A DNA stretch of 64,000 nt from Lophius americanus (lineage: Eukaryota; Chordata; Actinopteri; Lophiiformes; Lophiidae): NCBI GenBank assembly GCA_037951165.1, contig JBBDHG010000015.1, forward strand, positions 1,349,501-1,413,500, given 5' to 3'. Under the pieces are notes generated by a model, which worked only from the letters and a program-made list of their open reading frames with translations, did no database searches and was not told the origin of the DNA. The first letter of the stretch is position 1. Each line of letters begins with the position of its first letter. Shown piece by piece: positions 48,381 to 61,534 of the stretch. The translations under genes and the position numbers were made by a program.

Positions 48381-50013
48381 TGACCTTTAAAGCATAAAAA
48401 AGAAATATTAAAGCTTTGGAAATTCTTCAAATCTCTTTCAAAACACTTTTTCCCTGCAAAGATTTCACTTTCATATGGAGCATTTGTTCACATTTCCATG
48501 ATACGATTGTCTTCCCTAATTAAGTCTGGTCCTAAAATAACATTCAGGGTTATAGTTAAAAGGAGACTGAACACAGCTGTCTGTGCTGCCCTTATTGCTC
48601 TGTATTCACACAATGGAACAGCGAGTCAGCTTTGATAAGTTGCATTTTTAATTGGCCTCAACTGCTCCCCATTTCCCTGACGATGTCTCATTTCCTCCCA
48701 TGTCAACATCTCATCTCTTCTTCTCAGGGCTTATTTTCAGCCGCTGCTGCTCAGCCTGCGAGCCCAGCAGCTCCCCGAGACCCGCAGCCGCATTGATCCG
48801 TCAGCTGAAAAACCAGTGTTTGTAGAGAAAATGGAGCCTGACCAGTCTCTTCTCATGTGCCGGCTAACTTTACACACACCTGTCTAATTGAGGCTGGCAT
48901 CTGCTGTGCATACAGAGCCAAGGGCCTCTCCTCTACGATTAGGACTCTGACAGGCTTGGCTCTCTTTTTGACTGCCGGCTCACAGCCGCTAAGCTGTTTG
49001 GGAAATGGAATAGAGGAGGGTCATAGTTTGATGCTCAGTTGCAGCAGCAGGGGAAGTTGCGCGTTTTGTGTATGTCTCTGAATATACAAGTCCAGAGAGG
49101 AAGAGAAAGCAGAAAACATCTCATGACAGGAATCCGGCGGAGATTTTGATCTTTAGCTATGTTTGTATTCCAAAGATAAGTGCCTGCAGAAACTGACACT
49201 GAGCCCTACAGAAATTTTGCCCATGGAAAGCCAGAATTTTTGTTTAGTTAGAACAAATGAGAGAAGAAATCAACAATTTGGTAAATCAGCTGCTTCCGTT
49301 GAAGTCTTTTTCTTTTTTCTAATTCTTGTTGGTTTACTTGAAAATGACCCTGAATGTGGTTACAAAAAGAAAAGTGGCTTTTTTGCTGTGTTAAGCCTGT
49401 GTTAAAACCATTTTGTTTTCATGGAATTTTCTGTTCTTGAAATGGAATTGATTTTATCTTTTGTTGATGCTCTTTATTATTAATGAAAATCACAAAGAAA
49501 TTCCAAAGCACTGTCCTTTAACAACAAATAAAATCCATTTCTTATCATGGCAGTCATTTGGGCCTATAACTCCAACTCCTTCATCAGGGAGTCAAATAGA
49601 TCCCATAGAGGAAGCTGATCTTTTTATGGTGTGATAACCAATGAGAATATTCCACCAGCATAAAAGGGGCCTTGAGAGGCCACACCCCTTTTACACCCCT
49701 TTATTATATTCATGTCAAAAAAACTTGAATATTATTACTTGTTACATTCATGTTTTAAAGACAAACAACGGATCACATAATCTATTAGTTTGTTTAGGTT
49801 AGAATTTTCTAATTCAAATGCATGGAACTTTTGCATATAATTGAAATACATAAATATTACATATAAGGCTTAATTATTTTTGAGTATGGAGGCATGTTTG
49901 AGTCCAGAAAGTGCTCCCATTTTTGAATGTTTTTTTTGAGTCTTCATTGTTTGGACTTACTGTTTGACTTTTATCCACTGTTGAAGGGCTTCACTTCATG
50001 TTCACGATAACCT

Positions 50014-50017
<4 letters not shown>
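48381..50017. other. Intron; repeat-poor island at 48600-49100
   Basis: 48600-49100 is GC-richer and free of recognised repeats, with 'cagccgctgctgctcagcct' near 48739. Frames there (74 codons at 48857) lack family features. The remainder is AT-rich and unassigned. Confidence 0.3.

Positions 50018-50050
<33 letters not shown>
50018..50050. repeat. (TA)n microsatellite
   Basis: About 16 TA units. Confidence 0.9.
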
Positions 50051-50052
<2 letters not shown>

Positions 50053-50816
50053 GCGTTTGGACTCATTATCTTTGAGCGTGTGCAAACATTCAGAAGATTT
50101 TGGTTTGCCACCATCACTGGAGGGGAGACAGAATAATCGGACGCATGGCATCCAATATTTGTCGTTTTGTCTCACGAAGCCGACGGCGCTCTTCATCCAT
50201 CATAGATCGATTAGTTTAGCATCAACTATATGAAAGCAGCAGATTTGAGATAAGCTGATAATGATATGAGTTAAGGGTCCAAGCTAACTTATTACGGTTT
50301 CTCAGTACACGTCCCCACTTTTAGCTCATTTACTCAAAGATTTTTATGAGAGTTAAATTCTGGAGTTAATCAGGATAAAGGGGTGAATCCTGAAATTATT
50401 TTAAATGCTTAATTCAACAATGCGAGGCAGGCTTTTGTTTTAACTTTACCATCTATAATATATGAACTACCTGATAAATTTTCCTAACTGGAATGGAGAC
50501 TATTAGAATGCAATGTTTTTGCCCCGCTGATCCCCCACTGATTCAGCATACCACCAACCTGAAACCTATTGGAACATGCCAGCTTCCTTTATGATGAATT
50601 TAAAGTCCATAAAATAAAACCCAACTTAAGCACAGATTGTCTGGGAGCCTTAGTTTTCATGAAGTTTTTGCAAAAAAAAATCAGGATTAATACTTGTCTA
50701 CATATTAAGTGTAAAGTACAAACATCTGAATATAATTATAAGAACAACATCACAAAACCCATGAGGCTCATACCTCATTATTACTGTTTGAACCTCATTA
50801 ATACTCAATATGGGCA
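50051..50816. other. Intron, no gene seen
   Basis: Unassigned; the 97-codon frame at 50569 runs into repeat A. Confidence 0.3.
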
Positions 50817-50817
50817 A

Positions 50818-51450
50818 TATTGTGGAATCATCATTGGCCGCCGCCACCAATCCTGTCTATGAATATGTTAATGCAGTAACTCAAAACCTGTCTCATGGAT
50901 CATTCTCAAATTTTTTAACCACCTTAGTGCGATGAAGAATTGACTGATTTTAGGAAATATTTTTGGTATTCCTTCAACACTAGGAGGTGATTTATCTCCA
51001 AAGTTTCAGGGACATCAATTCTCAACTGTTGGTCCGATTTAGTTCTATTTTGATGGATATTAATCCACTCGTTGAGATCTATCTTGTATAAATCATATTT
51101 TACTCTAAAATTTTATATAATACAAACTTGGGGAGCTTTTTCTTTAATAAAAAAACACTTGGCGACACGGTGGCGCAGTGGTTGGCGCTGCTAACTGCGG
51201 TTGTATGTCTCTATGTGTCGGCCCTGCAATGAACTGGCGACTCGTCCTGGTTGAACCCCGTCTCTTGCCCTATGTCAGCTGGGATAGGCTCCAGCCCCCC
51301 GCGACCCTGAACAGGATAAGCGGTTGATAATGAATGAATGAATGAATTTATTAGCCCCTTGCGGAGCTGTTTCTTTAATGAAAAACATTTTTTTCTGACA
51401 CACATTAACATTCAATTTGAGGAGTTGGATCAGAGGGAGTGTACCAACAC
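50818..51450 (+). repeat. Repeat A, long copy split by a SINE
   Basis: Left part 50818-51160: 'tcattggccgccgccacc', 'gtctcatggatcattctcaa', 'caactgttggtccgatttag', 'ttaatccactcgttgagatc', 'gggagctttttctttaata'. Right part 51361-51450 resumes with 'gcggagctgtttctttaatg' and 'cattcaatttgaggagttgg'. The SINE at 51161-51360 sits between the duplicated segment. Confidence 0.75.
51161..51350 (+). mobile_element. tRNA-derived SINE, internally deleted
   Basis: Starts 'ggcgacacggtggcgcagtg' (A-box-like head). It then jumps to the tail region 'tatgtgtcggccctgcaatg', 'gtcagctgggataggctcca' and 'gaacaggataagcggttgat', and ends in (GAAT)n. Typical fish SINE with the middle missing. The target segment of repeat A is duplicated on both sides (51131-51159 and 51361-51389). 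Confidence 0.75.
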
Positions 51451-53958
51451 CTACTGGAGGTTTAAAAATTCCTGACTCCCCCACAGTCAGTAGGAACTGA
51501 AGAAGCCTCTTGGATAAAAGGTGAAAGCCTAAACAGAAGTCCAGTTGCTTTGGATTTAACCCACAAGGATAATCTGAGGGATGACAGCATAGGCCCAGCT
51601 CTTTCTTAGAAAACTACACTTTTGCTCAAGGAAGGAAAAAGGATTACATACTACTAAGCCCAGTCCTTTCCGTACTTTTATCGAGAGAAGGTTAAACCAG
51701 CCAATGAAGAAATGTGTTGCCCAACTTCCAAGGTAAACAGCTTACTACTTGAAAAATGACATGAGCTTTAACAGTTAGAAGATGAATCTATTTGTGGGAG
51801 AGAAAAAAAGGCGATTCTGGTGGCCCCGTGGAAAAGAGAGGACTGAGCACAGCAGCCTCCTGTGGTAAAGATCTGGCAAGGAGGATAAGGTTGAAAGTTT
51901 CGCTGCAGGAGAGAGTAAATGGCTCCCTATTACATTGTTTTTTTGGGATCTGTGCGGCCGTCTCACCTCAACGAAATCACTGAGATATAGATGGGTCGCA
52001 AAGTCCAAACTGCTTGCTTTGTGATGAAATCCAGAAAGAGTGGTAGATCGTTCCAGAGTGACATGTTTGTATATTTCATGGCATAGATTATATTTAAATG
52101 TTGGCTTGAACTGAAGTAGCAGTTTAAATATTTATTTAGGCCTTTATTTCATAAAATTGCTACAATACATTAAAAAGAAATCTAAAGAATAAAAAGGACG
52201 TATAAGGTTTTGGTAGAGACCTGATAGGCCTTTAAAAAAACATGAATGAATAAGAATAACTGCTTTGACAGCAAATATTATTTTATATACACATTAATCC
52301 TGTTAAATCATTGAATTAACATTTCAATACCATGAACTAACGACCATACCTTGCAGAAAACAATGTTCTCCATAAAGGAAAATGAATAGTTTGAGACTGT
52401 CAATAATGTCTAAAATGGGAAGGTAAATCTACTATCTATTCTTAATTAAAAATTTAAAGCCAAACATACATATTTGAAGAATAATAAGAGTTAGAAAGAG
52501 AGGAGCAATCACTCTAACAGATTTGGAAACAGTTGCTGATCAGATAAATTGGATCTAAAGCAGAAATATTTGATGGAATTAAGTGAAATAAGTACTTATA
52601 GCCTAGGCATGGATAAATAAAACAAATTATATATATATATATGTGTAAATAATACAAAATAATAAAAACAATTAAAAAGAAATAAATTTAATGTAAGAAA
52701 AATCTCGAATTGTGCAGCAGACATCGGATTTTTCTTGGGATTCCAAGAGATATAGAGATCTTTCTGCATACAAAACAAATCTGTTCTCCCCGAGAGAGTT
52801 TGTCATCAATAAATAAATGACTACATATCCTCTCCTCTGTGGATTTATTGGTTCTGAATGCAAACTAGTAGAGGGTCATTAGGGTTGGATGTTGTCTTTG
52901 ACATCTTGGAGAACCAGCTGAATCAGAATTTGAAGGGGTGCCAGAGGGCATTAGTCATTTTACAACGAGGTGATGGTGGCCTTCTTGAAGGAGGTCGGAA
53001 CAGTCTTCCGTGTCAGGTAAAAGTTAAATGTGTAATAACACCAACTATAGCTGATGGCACATCTTCTAAGTACATGAGCAGCGATGTCGTCATGCAAGCA
53101 GTTTTATTCATATTCACTCTCAGTAGAATCTGCTGTGGACACTAGTGGTGAAGGATTAATAGTTTTTACAGCTCTGTTGATTAAATCTGTCAAAGAAAGC
53201 ATAAAGTATCGAGGCTATCTCACAATGTTACCGGTTGAAGATGACCTGCCAAGTATCTGTGTTGTTGAGGTCTGTTCTCATCTGATGGATCCATTTTGCT
53301 TTATTTAAACAGGCGTTCAGTTTTGCTCTGATTCTGTTTTATGCTTTCTTGTTAGTTGTTAGAAGTAGATTTTTATCTCCAGAAAGAGCCCTCGCCTCTC
53401 CATTCATCCTTGATTTTTGATTATACAAATTCCACAAGTTTGATGTGGTATTCCTGGGTGGTAATGTCTCTGATTGATACTGTTGGTTTGACCTTTTTTT
53501 TTGACAGAAGAAACAAGGAACTAGTGTGATGGACTACAGGCATGCTGGCTTTTTATGCTGCCAAGAATGTTCGTATGAAAATGATCCAGGGAATTGCTTC
53601 TCCTGTTGGGGAGGCTTGATCAAAAATTCCCTTCTTCAACGAATAATACCATCTGTTTTCTTTATGATGAGCCCACTGATGTCACCAAAAATCCTGTCGT
53701 ACATTTTTAAACTTCCATCTGAGGTAATACAAACAGCCAAAGCCAAACTACTGGCAAATTCTCTCGGCAGTCGCTTTGGTTTACGTAGTCGACATCAGGT
53801 AAACACTGATGAACCGGATAACCACCGAAGGCCGTTGGATTATTCCTTGGGCCATCTCTGCAAAAATAATCAGAATTTATCACTAACATTTGATTACTCA
53901 TGCAAACAAACATTTACACAAACGCAACCTCATGCAAAAATATCCATGTTGGGAATCC
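51451..53958. other. Intron; unassigned open frames 52858-53970
   Basis: Frames of 95 and 147 codons on the plus strand (52858 and 53526) are long for this region, but I recognise no domain. The sequence abuts a LINE at 53960 and could be part of an old transposable element. A short (AT)n lies at 52628-52642. Confidence 0.3.
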
Positions 53959-53959
53959 T

Positions 53960-54835
53960 TGAACCGTAGGTGACTTTGCTTTAATTGGTGACCTGTTTTA
54001 ATCAGGAATGTGGATGGGGATCCGCGGTCGAGGTGAGGAGAGTTTGTCAGTTTGGGGTGCTTAGAATTGCGTATTTGCTGTTTGCAGAATATATTGTTCT
54101 GTTTGTGAATTCCAACGTTCATTGGAGCGGTTTGCATCTGAGTGTAGAGCAGCTGGTTTGAGAGTCTGCTCCTCCAAATCTAATGCCATGGTTTCATGCT
54201 GCCTGGAAAATGGTGGACTGTCCCTTTCATGTTGGGGTTTGAGTTGTTGCCTGGAAAGAGCAAGCTCTGTGAATGAGTTTAAGTATCCTGTTGTCTTGTT
54301 TTCGAGTGACGGCAAAATGGACCGTGAGATGAACAGACAGTTGGGTGCAGCAACAACATGAATGATGGTGTCGTATCTGTCCGTTATGGTAAAAAAAGAG
54401 CTGAGTTGTTACCAGTCCATCTACATTCCAACCCTCACATATTGTCATGAGGTTTTGGGTGGTGACGGAATGAATTAGGTCAAGGATACAAGTAGCTCAA
54501 ATGAGCTTCTTTCCTAAGGTGGCTGGGCTCAGCCTTAGGTATATGGTGTACATCTCACACATCCAGTTGGAGCTCAGGATAGAGCCGCTGTTCCTTCCTT
54601 CCCGGAGCTTGTTGAGGTGGTTCAGGTATATGATTGGAAAGCCTCCTTTTGGAGAATTGTAAGGCATGTTCAAAATCTCGCTGGACCCAGAACTCGCTGG
54701 AGAAACTATATTTGTCAACTTGTCTGGGAATGGCTCAGCATGCCCCAGGATGAGCTGGAGAGTGTTGCTGGGGAGATCCTGGTTAAAAGGTTAGATCCGT
54801 GCGAGGCTGGTACATTCTGAAGCTCAAATATGAAG
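53960..54835 (+). pseudogene. Non-LTR retrotransposon ORF2 fragment, C-terminal half
   Basis: Frames in order on the plus strand: a decayed catalytic block near 54083 (YLLFAEYIVLF for FADDVVLL), LERFASECRAAGLRVCSSKS near 54120-54180, NEFKYPVVLFSSDGKMDREM near 54270-54330, QSIYIPTLTYCHE near 54413-54450, and GPRTRWRNYICQLVWEWLSM near 54680-54740. This is the palm-thumb and C-terminal part of a fish LINE with the usual 'GRPRTRWRDY' ending. Frameshifts and stops show it is dead. Confidence 0.85.
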
Positions 54836-54839
54836 CCAT

Positions 54840-55050
54840 TTTTCTTTTTTAGGGGTCGCCACGGTTTGTCTCATTCGCAAATTGATTTGGCATTGGTTTT
54901 TATGTCAGATGCCCTCCCTGACACAACCCTCCCATTTATCCGGGTTTGGGACCAGCTCTAGATGTGGCTGGGTAGGCTGGTAGCACTAAGGACCTTGCCT
55001 GAGGGTCCACACTTGATTTTGATTTTGATTCGTACCCAACAGACCTTTCG
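54840..55050 (+). repeat. SINE/retroposon-like repeat C, copy 2
   Basis: 'ttatgtcagatgccctccct', 'gacacaaccctcccatttat', 'gtttgggaccagctctagat', 'aggctggtagcactaaggac' and 'gggtccacactt'. Same order as 28318-28560; it follows the LINE fragment directly. Confidence 0.65.
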
Positions 55051-56058
55051 TCACTACATTGGCATCCAAACATGACTGATTTAGTGGATTCATCCGTTCG
55101 TTTTTACCCCTGTGGAAGGCGATCCTGTTTGGAAAAGAAAAGTAAGTACCCACTACCTCCTGACTCTTAATTACCACTTAATGTAACATGCTGATGCAAG
55201 CCTATTAGCTTCAGGCTACAACTAGCCATATAGCAGCGACTTAACTGCAGCTGATCGCGTTTGAGTTAATCAAATCAAATAATAATACAATGATGTTTAT
55301 CTTTACAGATAGCCTTGCAGCTGATGGCCTGATGGACAAATGAGCAACCCAGCACTGGCGTGTTTTCTAGTTCTAAATAATAAAATAAAAAATAATTATG
55401 ATCCACCATTTCTCAAAACACAGTAACAACTTCAAACACAAAATTCCTCTCCAGACGTCTGGTATTTTCTGTAGAAACATGGGGGATCCATAAGGACCAG
55501 CTCCATGCGGATTAGAGCGGTTTTTACTAAACAAGCATTCAGAAAAATGTTTTACTTTCAGCGAAAAGTACATACCAAAAACATAGTTATTGTTTAATTG
55601 TTTTTTGTTTTTTAATTGTTTTATTAGGATCCTGATTAGCTACCAATTGAATGGCCACTAGTCTTCCTGCGATCCCTACAAGAAGATATTAGAGCCAAGT
55701 AAAATACAGAGCATCATTAATACATTCTTAAATCAAAGAATTAAAAATAGTGAAATGCAAGATAATGAAAAGGACGGAAATATATGATAAATTTAAAGGC
55801 TTAATACAACATAGATATTTTAACTTATCCATTAAGAATCATTGTAGAATTAAATATTATAACATGAACTTTTATATTCAATTTATTCAAAGATACAAGA
55901 TTTTTATTTGTCAATTTTGCTATAAGTGCAGGACATACAGAAAATTGAAATGGAGTTTTTGTCTCTCCTTAAGAAATACCCATAGATTTAACACTCTGGA
56001 CCTTTGAAATAAATAAAATAAAAATAATTTTGTATAATCTGGACAATATCAGAACTGA
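55051..56058. other. Intron, no gene seen
   Basis: AT-rich; the 85-codon frame at 55750 has no features. Confidence 0.3.
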
Positions 56059-56059
56059 A

Positions 56060-56185
56060 AACAGGCTGTGATAATTTTATAGATTAAACGCATGCCTTTT
56101 ACTTGTAGTGGAGTATTTTCACATTGTGGTATTAGTATTTTTACGCAAGTTTAGGATTTTAATACTTCACTGACCACTGACGATT
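56060..56185. mobile_element. hAT-type element tail
   Basis: 'cttttacttgtagtggagta', 'ttttcacattgtggtattag' and 'tacttcactgaccactgacg' match the end of the family. Confidence 0.6.
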
Positions 56186-59100
56186 GTTAGCACAGCTGTC
56201 AAGCTAGCGTTTCAGTATTGGCTTTTGCATTTTAGCATTTGGCTACACTTTCCCTGCCATTCCCGTGCCACTAGCTCGCTAATGGCTTTAGCAATATATC
56301 CCCCCAGCCTTTTCGGAGGATGTGCACTCCGACTGTCTGCATGGATTGAAACGGTTGATAGTGCATTGTTGGAGAAATGAGAAAGGATAATGATTCAGGC
56401 CTGAAAAAATCCACATGAACATTCACATTTCATGTAGATGTGCTGCGTGAATACAGGGATGGTGATACTGTCTGTCATTGTTTTATTGGTGCACTATGCA
56501 CTGCAGCTGATCGCAGCCGCAGCGTCGCCTCTTAACACTATGCTAAATCATTTGCCTTAAAGTGAGGTTGATATGAAAGCTGAGAATAACAACAGCGGCT
56601 GCTCTAAATCTATACCATATGAGCGGAGCACAAGATCAGAATCAGCCCTGACATGTCTTATGCTCTAATTTTGCCCCTTCAGCTATTCTTCTCTTCAAAG
56701 ACACAACCATGTATTAGAAGGATTATTCATTCAGCGTTGAATTTGCCGGCACAGATGGAGGAGCAGGATGCGCTGCTGCTGATGGAGGAGGTGTTTTTAT
56801 AATTGCGTGGTTTTCATTTTAACGAGAAACTTTACTATGACAGAGTTTGAGGGGAAATGTGCATTAATCATTTTCAGGAAAATCATGGGTGGGATGAGTT
56901 TTAGACCCAAGCAGTCAGGCACTGCATATGTAATGAGCTGACCATGTAAAATAATGCAGACGGTATACCCCAGGCTCTTTTCCTACGAAAAACAAACATA
57001 AAACATGCAAATGCAGAGCAGAGACGTACAATCCTGTCAGAGGAAATCAGCTGCATCATTATTTACCTTAAGAGTTGTCGGCCGAGCTAGAGTAGCACCT
57101 AGAACTATACAAAGGGCCGACAAAGGCTCAGCATTGCAAATCTGCAAAAGTAAAACGAATGTCAAAGTGTTTGAGGAGCTAAGATTTGCGTAAATGGGTG
57201 AATTTTCCTACATAACGGTATAACTCGGAGCATATGCTCTTGGTTTTCCTTCTTATACAATACATTCATCCTCTCATGTGTGGAAGCTGCATACTTATAC
57301 AGTAAATTCATGGATAGTGAATGGCTACTGAATGCTGCAAACCAGTATTATTCAGAAATCCAAAGCCTTCTGCTGCACTTTAGGCTATTAGTCTGATTAT
57401 AATGTTTGCAGATTTCTTGTTAGAATTCATCACAGATAGTCCGTCACAGCTGTGGCCTTGGCATGAGAAGAGGTCCCCAACCATCAAAGACTGTTTTGAC
57501 CTTTATCCCTCAACATTATCCAGATAGTGATTTGGCATTAGAGGACCGATCACTGCCTCTCTCCTCCCCATCTGGCTGATAAACACTGTAATGTCTATTG
57601 CCCAAAGAACTAAAATAGTAAACTCTGTGTCAATTTCTTTCTCTACAAGCTGCTTCTTCCTACCTTCCTTCTCCTCATTGCTCCCTGCTTTAATCCGCTT
57701 GCCTAGGGCTTTGGGTTGATGCATCTGAATGTCACTCAGCATGTACAACCTCTAGTAGATTCTTAGACTTGCTCCTGAAACCCCCCGCACTTTTGCTCTA
57801 TTCAGGTTGTTTATTTGAGCCCATTTGTGTCTGTGTCCTTGGCCTGTTTGACCTCATTTACAGCGTGGAGAGCATCCCACTCCCCAACCCCCTATCTCAG
57901 GAGGCTTTTGGGATATTGCTCATTTGTTGTTTCTGTAGCTAACTTGGATTTTCCTTGTGAGAAGGAGGTTTTGTTCCTCACATCTTAACTTGGTTGCCAT
58001 CCAGGCTCTCCAGGAAGCCACTGGTTTGTCTGAGTGTTCAGGGTTGAATACATCAGGGATTCTACGTTATATGTATTAACTTAAATATTAACCACCACAG
58101 TTGCCTATTGTTAATTTATTAGAATTTATATAAAAGTATAAATACTTTTTCCCTCCCCTTTTAAGTTGGCGCTCAAAAGTGCATTTAGTTTAATATAAAT
58201 ATTTAATTCTAATGGCCTGAGTTTGCCTGAAGAGTGGATTGTTCTGCCAAGCATGACAAGAAAACACAAAAGGCCCCAAACCTTAAAAACTGAACACTTC
58301 ATTATCTGATGTATACCTGTGTATTCATTCTATGTCAGTGTACCTTCTAACCTCATTAAAAACCCAAAATCTGAATATATACAAGTACAGATAGCAAAGA
58401 ATTGAGATTTTTTTTTCCTATATATGAATTTATACATGAATAATTCAAAAAGGGTATTATGAAAGGAAAACATAATAATGGAGGAATAGAGTATTAACAG
58501 TTTGATACAAAAATATGACTAGGATCCATCATCAACAAAATATTATTATTATTAATATTATTATTTAACAAGTACAATTGATGCACATGTCTCAAAATGC
58601 AGTGTCTTATATTTTTAAGTCAAAAAATGAATTACAAAACAAACACTAATCAAACATTCCACGTTTCTAGAAAATTTAAACCTGCTTATTTAATGGATAT
58701 TGACAAACAACTGCGAGACAGACCAACAATGGCTAAAATAAACCCTCCTTTGTTACGCATCATTCCGTGATAAAGTTTAATTTCGTACCCTAGACATGCT
58801 GCAGACTTCAGTGGTGACTGCCGGCTTTGAATGGCTGGTGGCAAGAAGAAGGCCTGAGCTGGATATCTCTGCTCCCCTATAGTTACTGGCAACTGATTCC
58901 AAAGGCTGTTATTCAAAACTCCCACACTGCAAATAAGATGCTGGCACATTCTTCCCTGTGAGTGTGGCAGATGACATCCTGTAAGAGCAGCAGAAAGGAG
59001 GAAAAGCATGGCACACACAATGGCTCCAACCAGAAAAGAACGTCCACTGGAGTTTATGTTGTGGTAAAATATAGGCCTCGCTCTTGATGTGTTAATGAAT

Positions 59101-59740
59101 TCAGGAGTCAGAAATAAACCTATCATTAGTGATCAGTAATTACAATCCTGTGACAAATTAAGATAGCCTGAGCAGGAATTAATCATCCTTTCCCAGATGA
59201 ACACAGTGGAACAAATTTTGCAGTCACCATTGGGAAATGGGCCCGCTGTCAAAGCTGATACCAACAGGGAATAGGACCAAAAATGCAAATCTTGACAAAA
59301 AGGGAGTAGATAAGATTCTCCTCTTTACTCAAGGTCGGGGTAGAAATAGTTGACCCCAGTAGCTGAGGGATGGTCCAATAGACAACAGGCAACAGCAGAT
59401 GGAACACAAGGAAGTGGAAGGGAGAACAGATAGAAAAAAAAAACTAAGATGCAGGATTAAAAACACACAAGTGAAGACTATCAGGGCAGGGAGACAATGA
59501 CAGAGGCGGGGAAACACAGGAGGAGCAGGGAGTTGGAAGGGAAAGGGATGTGAAAGCTGAACTGAAACATGAAACAGATGTTTCCAAAGCTCATGACTGA
59601 AAACTTAACCTAAATTGGCTGCTGAGGTGTGTCACCAACAGGGCAAGTGGAATACAAAATAAAACTAATTCTTTATGAAGAGAAGGTATCTAAATCCTCA
59701 GTTATTCAGAAACAGTAGTGAGCAACTCTATGATATAAAC
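56186..59740. other. Intron, largely repeat-poor
   Basis: 3.5 kb without a recognised transposon. Sub-region 56480-56800 is GC-richer ('gcagctgatcgcagccgcag', 'gatggaggagcaggatgcgc') and may be conserved non-coding DNA. A 146-codon minus-strand frame at 58686-59126 is the longest hereabouts, but shows no domain I know and no splice context, so it is not called a gene. Short ATT runs near 58542. Confidence 0.35.
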
Positions 59741-59741
59741 T

Positions 59742-59925
59742 TCCCAGGAATCAATCCATTCCTTCCTCACACTAAAGTCTATGTGGGTGTAAAATTTGAA
59801 AATGATCCGTGAAATAGTTTTTGAGTTACATTAGTCACAGTGGATCTCCTGCGATGGCGGCAATGATAACTCCATAATATCCCCATCTTTTCTGGCATAT
59901 AATTAGCTTCTGCTTATTTCTTTCT
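59742..59925 (-). repeat. Repeat A, 5' part, minus orientation
   Basis: 'caatccattccttcctcaca', 'gtctatgtgggtgtaaaatt', 'tgaaaatgatccgtgaaata', 'gcgatggcggcaatgataac': a well-preserved 5' section. Confidence 0.75.
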
Positions 59926-61010
59926 GGACCTCTACGCTGAAATAATAGGCTGTCCACCAAATCAACGTCACTCAGATGCCGATACCCCAACCTCTTTGCA
60001 GACAACCCACTGCATCACATTAGAATACTGACAATGTGAGGAAATAGAAATTGGAGTCTGCATTTTAATCATAAAAACAACCAAAATTATGAGACTTTAG
60101 AATATGACAAAAGCGTGATGAATCCATCAGAATGATCTGAAATAAATGCTTTAAAGCTCCTGACCAAAAACCTTTTACTCATCAATCAGTGAACAGTCAG
60201 AAACAAAATGTAAGGCATAAGACACAAAGATACTTCTGTTGGTCACTTACTTGTTCAGAGGTAAATGAGAGTGTCAACCATTTCTATTTCAACAGCATCA
60301 CCTATGTTTGATGAGGCATAGGCATGTGGTCCTTGACTGGTGGACCCTTTGGCTCCACAGCCTCCCAATCCTCTGTATCAAAAACAACCCCATTTGAGAA
60401 AATTACCCAGAATTTAACCGAGGGGGGCTGTTGTACTTCTGTTTACCAACTAATGGGATGCAGGTGGGTTAAATAATCTGTCATTAATTATGAAATTATT
60501 GATTACATCACCTGCAGTGAGGGGAGTTTACACTCCATGGGTTATGCCAATAGCAAATGCTGAATACAAGACACCTGCTCTGTTTATTCCCTATTACCCA
60601 TGAGCTGTACTCAGGAGGCCACCCACCAGGTCCAGGCTCACACGGTGAAATAGTTTGGAGTAATAATAGTAAATAAATCTTGAGGGCCCCACTAGAGGTG
60701 CAGTAAAATTCCCCTACGGATGTGTGAAGATAGTTCATTTTGATTGGTGGTGTGTTGTAAACATGCCTAGGTCGGCACATCTTAGCATTTTATTTGATGC
60801 ACCCAGTAAATATCAGGACCGCAGCGATTCTTTTAGACCAAGTTGTTGTTGGTCAATGATGGCAGACAGTTTCTGCTGCCCTAAGAAAGCAATATATGAG
60901 TATGAAGTCTGACCACACCTTGATCGATGAGCAGCCCTTAGTGATTAATATCCTTAATTTTTTGACCGATGTAATGATGTAAAATGTAAAGCCTCACAAT
61001 AGACTCCAGG
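59926..61010. other. Intron, no gene seen
   Basis: No family recognised; small frames only. Confidence 0.3.
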
Positions 61011-61011
61011 T

Positions 61012-61080
61012 CCACAGGTGGATTTGAAACTAGAACCTTCGTCCTGTGAGGCACAGTGCTATACCCCTAAGCTTCAAACA
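61012..61080 (-). mobile_element. SINE head fragment, minus strand
   Basis: 'gatttgaaactagaaccttc' then 'gtcctgtgaggcacagtgct' is the complement of a tRNA-like SINE head with a degraded B box. Confidence 0.45.
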
Positions 61081-61533
61081 GTAATTATCCATTATTTACA
61101 AAAGCACCACTTTAAACGAATTACCTTAGTCCTAGTCATTCCACACATATTTGTCTATCCAAGTTTTTAAAACCTTCCAGACAGCGTCTCTATTCCTTTC
61201 CCTAAAAGAAGAATACCACCTTGCAGATATGTGCAAAGAGAACACTCCTTACCCATGTCCAAGTACTTTATAAAGCCATTATCACAGACATGGCTTCATT
61301 CATTTCATCATCTGTCAAAAAAACAACACCAATAATTTACCTTACCTGTTACATGGCAGCTAATCACATGTGATTAAATTGCATGGAGCTCCACGAAACT
61401 GCTCTGTGTCCTCCATTTGAAGGATTATTTTTTTTGATTTTCATCTTCGCCCGACACATAATACTACTTATTCTGCTGCTATATCGGCGGTGGGAGCACC
61501 CATATCGAATATGGCCTCTTTATAACTCCAAAT
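61081..61533. other. Intron, no feature
   Basis: Nothing recognised. Confidence 0.3.
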
Positions 61534-61534
61534 A

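Noticed and set aside
53526..53969. 147-codon plus-strand open frame next to a LINE
   Set aside because: No recognisable protein family; position directly before a LINE fragment suggests transposon debris.
58686..59126. 146-codon minus-strand open frame
   Set aside because: Longest frame in the right part, but no domain, no convincing splice sites or start context, and it lies within the presumed intron. Left as unassigned.
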